Assembly (NCBI RefSeq): GCF_008365275.1
Contig: NZ_CP043504.1
Location: forward strand, 186,001-250,000
Source of the DNA: Protaetiibacter larvae
GTDB lineage: Bacteria; Actinomycetota; Actinomycetes; Actinomycetales; Microbacteriaceae
DNA: 64,000 bases
Reading direction: 5' to 3'
Shown here in pieces: positions 63,701-64,000 of this stretch; positions within the stretch are counted from its first letter, which is position 1, and every line of letters starts with the position of its first letter. The notes beneath the pieces were generated by a model. It ran no database searches, was not told the origin of the DNA, and saw only the letters and a list, made by a program, of their open reading frames with translations. Made by a program: the position numbers and the translations under genes.

Positions 63701-64000
63701 CCTCGGGGGTGCCGGTCTCGACCGGCTCGGGGCTGCCGCCATCGCTCGGGGGTCCGGTGATGATCACGTCGTCGATCAGGTAGGTGAAGTTGCCCGCCCC
63801 GTCGGCACCGCTGCCGATGTAGACGTTCATGCCGGCCGCGGCCGCGTCAGCAGCGACGGCGAAGGTGCCGGCGACCTCGGTCCACGCACCGGCCGAGACG
63901 GCGGTGTTGCTGCCGTCGACCCACGCGAACCCGGGCTTGATCACGAATCGGAGGTTCTGCGACCCCGGAGTGCCATCCGCCAACCGCGCCTTCAGGCTGA
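60726..64000 (-). CDS. Multi-module cell-surface GH10 xylanase with sortase-type C-terminus (5' end outside window)
   Basis: At least 1090 residues are visible; the frame is open to the window edge, and the TTG at 63983 is not a real start. In order: a carbohydrate-binding module fragment (about 63730-64000), a CBM4/9/22-like module (about 63240-63710), GH10 catalytic domain (about 62215-63220) with DVVNEVV acid/base and TELD nucleophile Glu residues, two CBM9-like modules (about 61740-62190 and 61200-61730), an Ig-like linker (about 60870-61180), then IAATGAD, a hydrophobic helix and RARRR, a sorting signal. It degrades xylan at the cell surface. Convergent with the intracellular xylanase. 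Confidence 0.93.
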   Translation of the reverse strand, partial: SLKARLADGTPGSQNLRFVIKPGFAWVDGSNTAVSAGAWTEVAGTFAVAADAAAAGMNVYIGSGADGAGNFTYLIDDVIITGPPSDGGSPEPVETGTPEALNEDFESGLGTWTLRADGNGDPTVGISTAEFHGGAQSAEISNRKSQGSGIQHTINGILIPGTIYNVSAWAKFAGTPVDRIWLSAAVNGTSYPTLVDFEQVPNATGWTHLTGSFQAPAFETASVYFQTRWISDTDPGNRTTLYLDDIEFSASAPVAIEDLTPIKDTTSFPVGVAIDTRETAGAAKQLTLKHFDQITAENAMKPEGWYNASKEFAPNADIDSLIEFARDNDLKVYGHVLAWHSQTPAWFFQNASGAPLTSSPGDQEILRERLHDHIFNVAEYLSDNYGLFGSADNPVYAFDVVNEVVADSTEFADGLRRSPWYNVLGESYIALAFEYANEAFNDVYADPSASHPVTLFINDYNTEQSGKQQRYHDLVERLLADDVPVDGVGHQFHVALSTPVAALGQALTAFDDLPVVQAVTELDVTTGTPVSQAKLVDQGYYFQDAFGIFRAHADDLFSVTVWGLNDGRSWRNSSGAPLVFNDALQAKPAYYGIVAGESDEDPLPAPLRTADVFQADVPATTAGAASEEWSHLPLRTISANAAFQLRWEPDHLTVYAEVADATTGADGIEVELGGTTVTLGRDGTGTATGAVVSTGTGYRAIVELPLDGAQVGDNDLQFDIRVIDDGVSSGWNADGATGTLTLVEPVSFLEVVGTETAPEIDGWVEAVWNTANVVTTSKQVQGTGAVATVRTLWKGNTLYVLATVADPTVDVSASDPWVQDSVEIFVDAGNVKNGSYRYDDSQIRISAANRQSFGTGDEAYQANRVQSSTKRIDGGYLVEASVSLLETGGLGTIHGLDFQVNDATAGVRTGITNWADPTGVGYQSTARWGVGELVDASAADAPAPVVTLGSTSAAPGGTVDVGLSGLVPGQTVSIVLDTPAAAFGGGAGGFAATARGAAAASTVVGTLTANAAGNASGSVTVPAGTAPGTYRLAAVVGSNVLASSPFTVIAATIAATGADITTPLSVALLLLFAGLVFSARARRRGAALRH

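Overview
The window is high-GC DNA (roughly 70 % by eye) from an actinobacterium, most likely a member of the Microbacteriaceae (Micrococcales). The evidence is the gene content and order: a minimal Tad pilus cluster with a DUF4244 pilin and an Rv3654c-like protein, a PASTA penicillin-binding protein followed by a metallophosphoesterase, an Rv2578c-type radical SAM gene behind a perfect SOS box, a TopA with a Lys-rich tail, frequent GTG starts and several leaderless starts, and palindromic intergenic repeats. I see no transposase, prophage, plasmid origin or CRISPR array. The taxonomic call is inference.

Layout. 1-3.6 kb: nicotinamidase start, D,D-carboxypeptidase, Gfo/Idh/MocA oxidoreductase, CAP-domain secreted protein, tRNA-Thr. 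3.8-9.9 kb: leftward topA-tmk-holB-lipoprotein hydrolase. 10-12.8 kb: tad/flp cluster. 13-16.4 kb: VOC protein, hypothetical, an 18-codon ORF with a very strong ribosome-binding site, and acetyl-CoA synthetase. 16.5-20.7 kb: RidA, a DUF4177-like gene, class A PBP and metallophosphoesterase. 20.7-28.1 kb (leftward): tRNA-Pro, thymidine kinase, response regulator, SOS-linked radical SAM protein, ABC-F protein, malate:quinone oxidoreductase and aspartate-semialdehyde dehydrogenase. 28.2-30.9 kb: SPFH/zinc-ribbon/small-membrane-protein operon. 31-35.3 kb: aspartokinase, recR, dnaX, SRP RNA, tRNA-Ser. 35.4-43.4 kb: AbiEi/DUF559 protein between two copies of a 76-bp palindrome, an ABC exporter, a PH-like membrane protein, GNAT, a saccharopine-dehydrogenase-like enzyme, PAP2 and MFS.

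43.5-64 kb is a carbohydrate region with two units. The first (43.5-50.9 kb) has a ROK regulator, a sugar isomerase/epimerase, a Gfo/Idh/MocA dehydrogenase and an RbsABC-type importer around a divergent operator-like palindrome. The second (50.9-64 kb) is a xylan/xylo-oligosaccharide unit: GH1 glucosidase and a ROK repressor lacking the usual zinc-cysteine motif, read divergently from a binding-protein importer, GH3 xylosidase and a GH10 xylanase without signal peptide. It ends with a convergent multi-module GH10 xylanase carrying a sortase-type C-terminus and running off the window. The logic suggested is: a wall-attached enzyme cuts xylan, the importer takes up oligomers, and cytoplasmic GH10, GH3 and GH1 finish them, with the ROK protein controlling a promoter whose start region carries a TTTCGA-type operator.

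A feature running through the window is a set of perfect or near-perfect palindromes of about 45-160 bp, placed mainly at convergent gene ends. Several belong to the same family, at least one pair shows compensatory arm changes, and some have invaded coding sequence (dnaX linker, GH10 N-terminus, end of the DUF559 gene).
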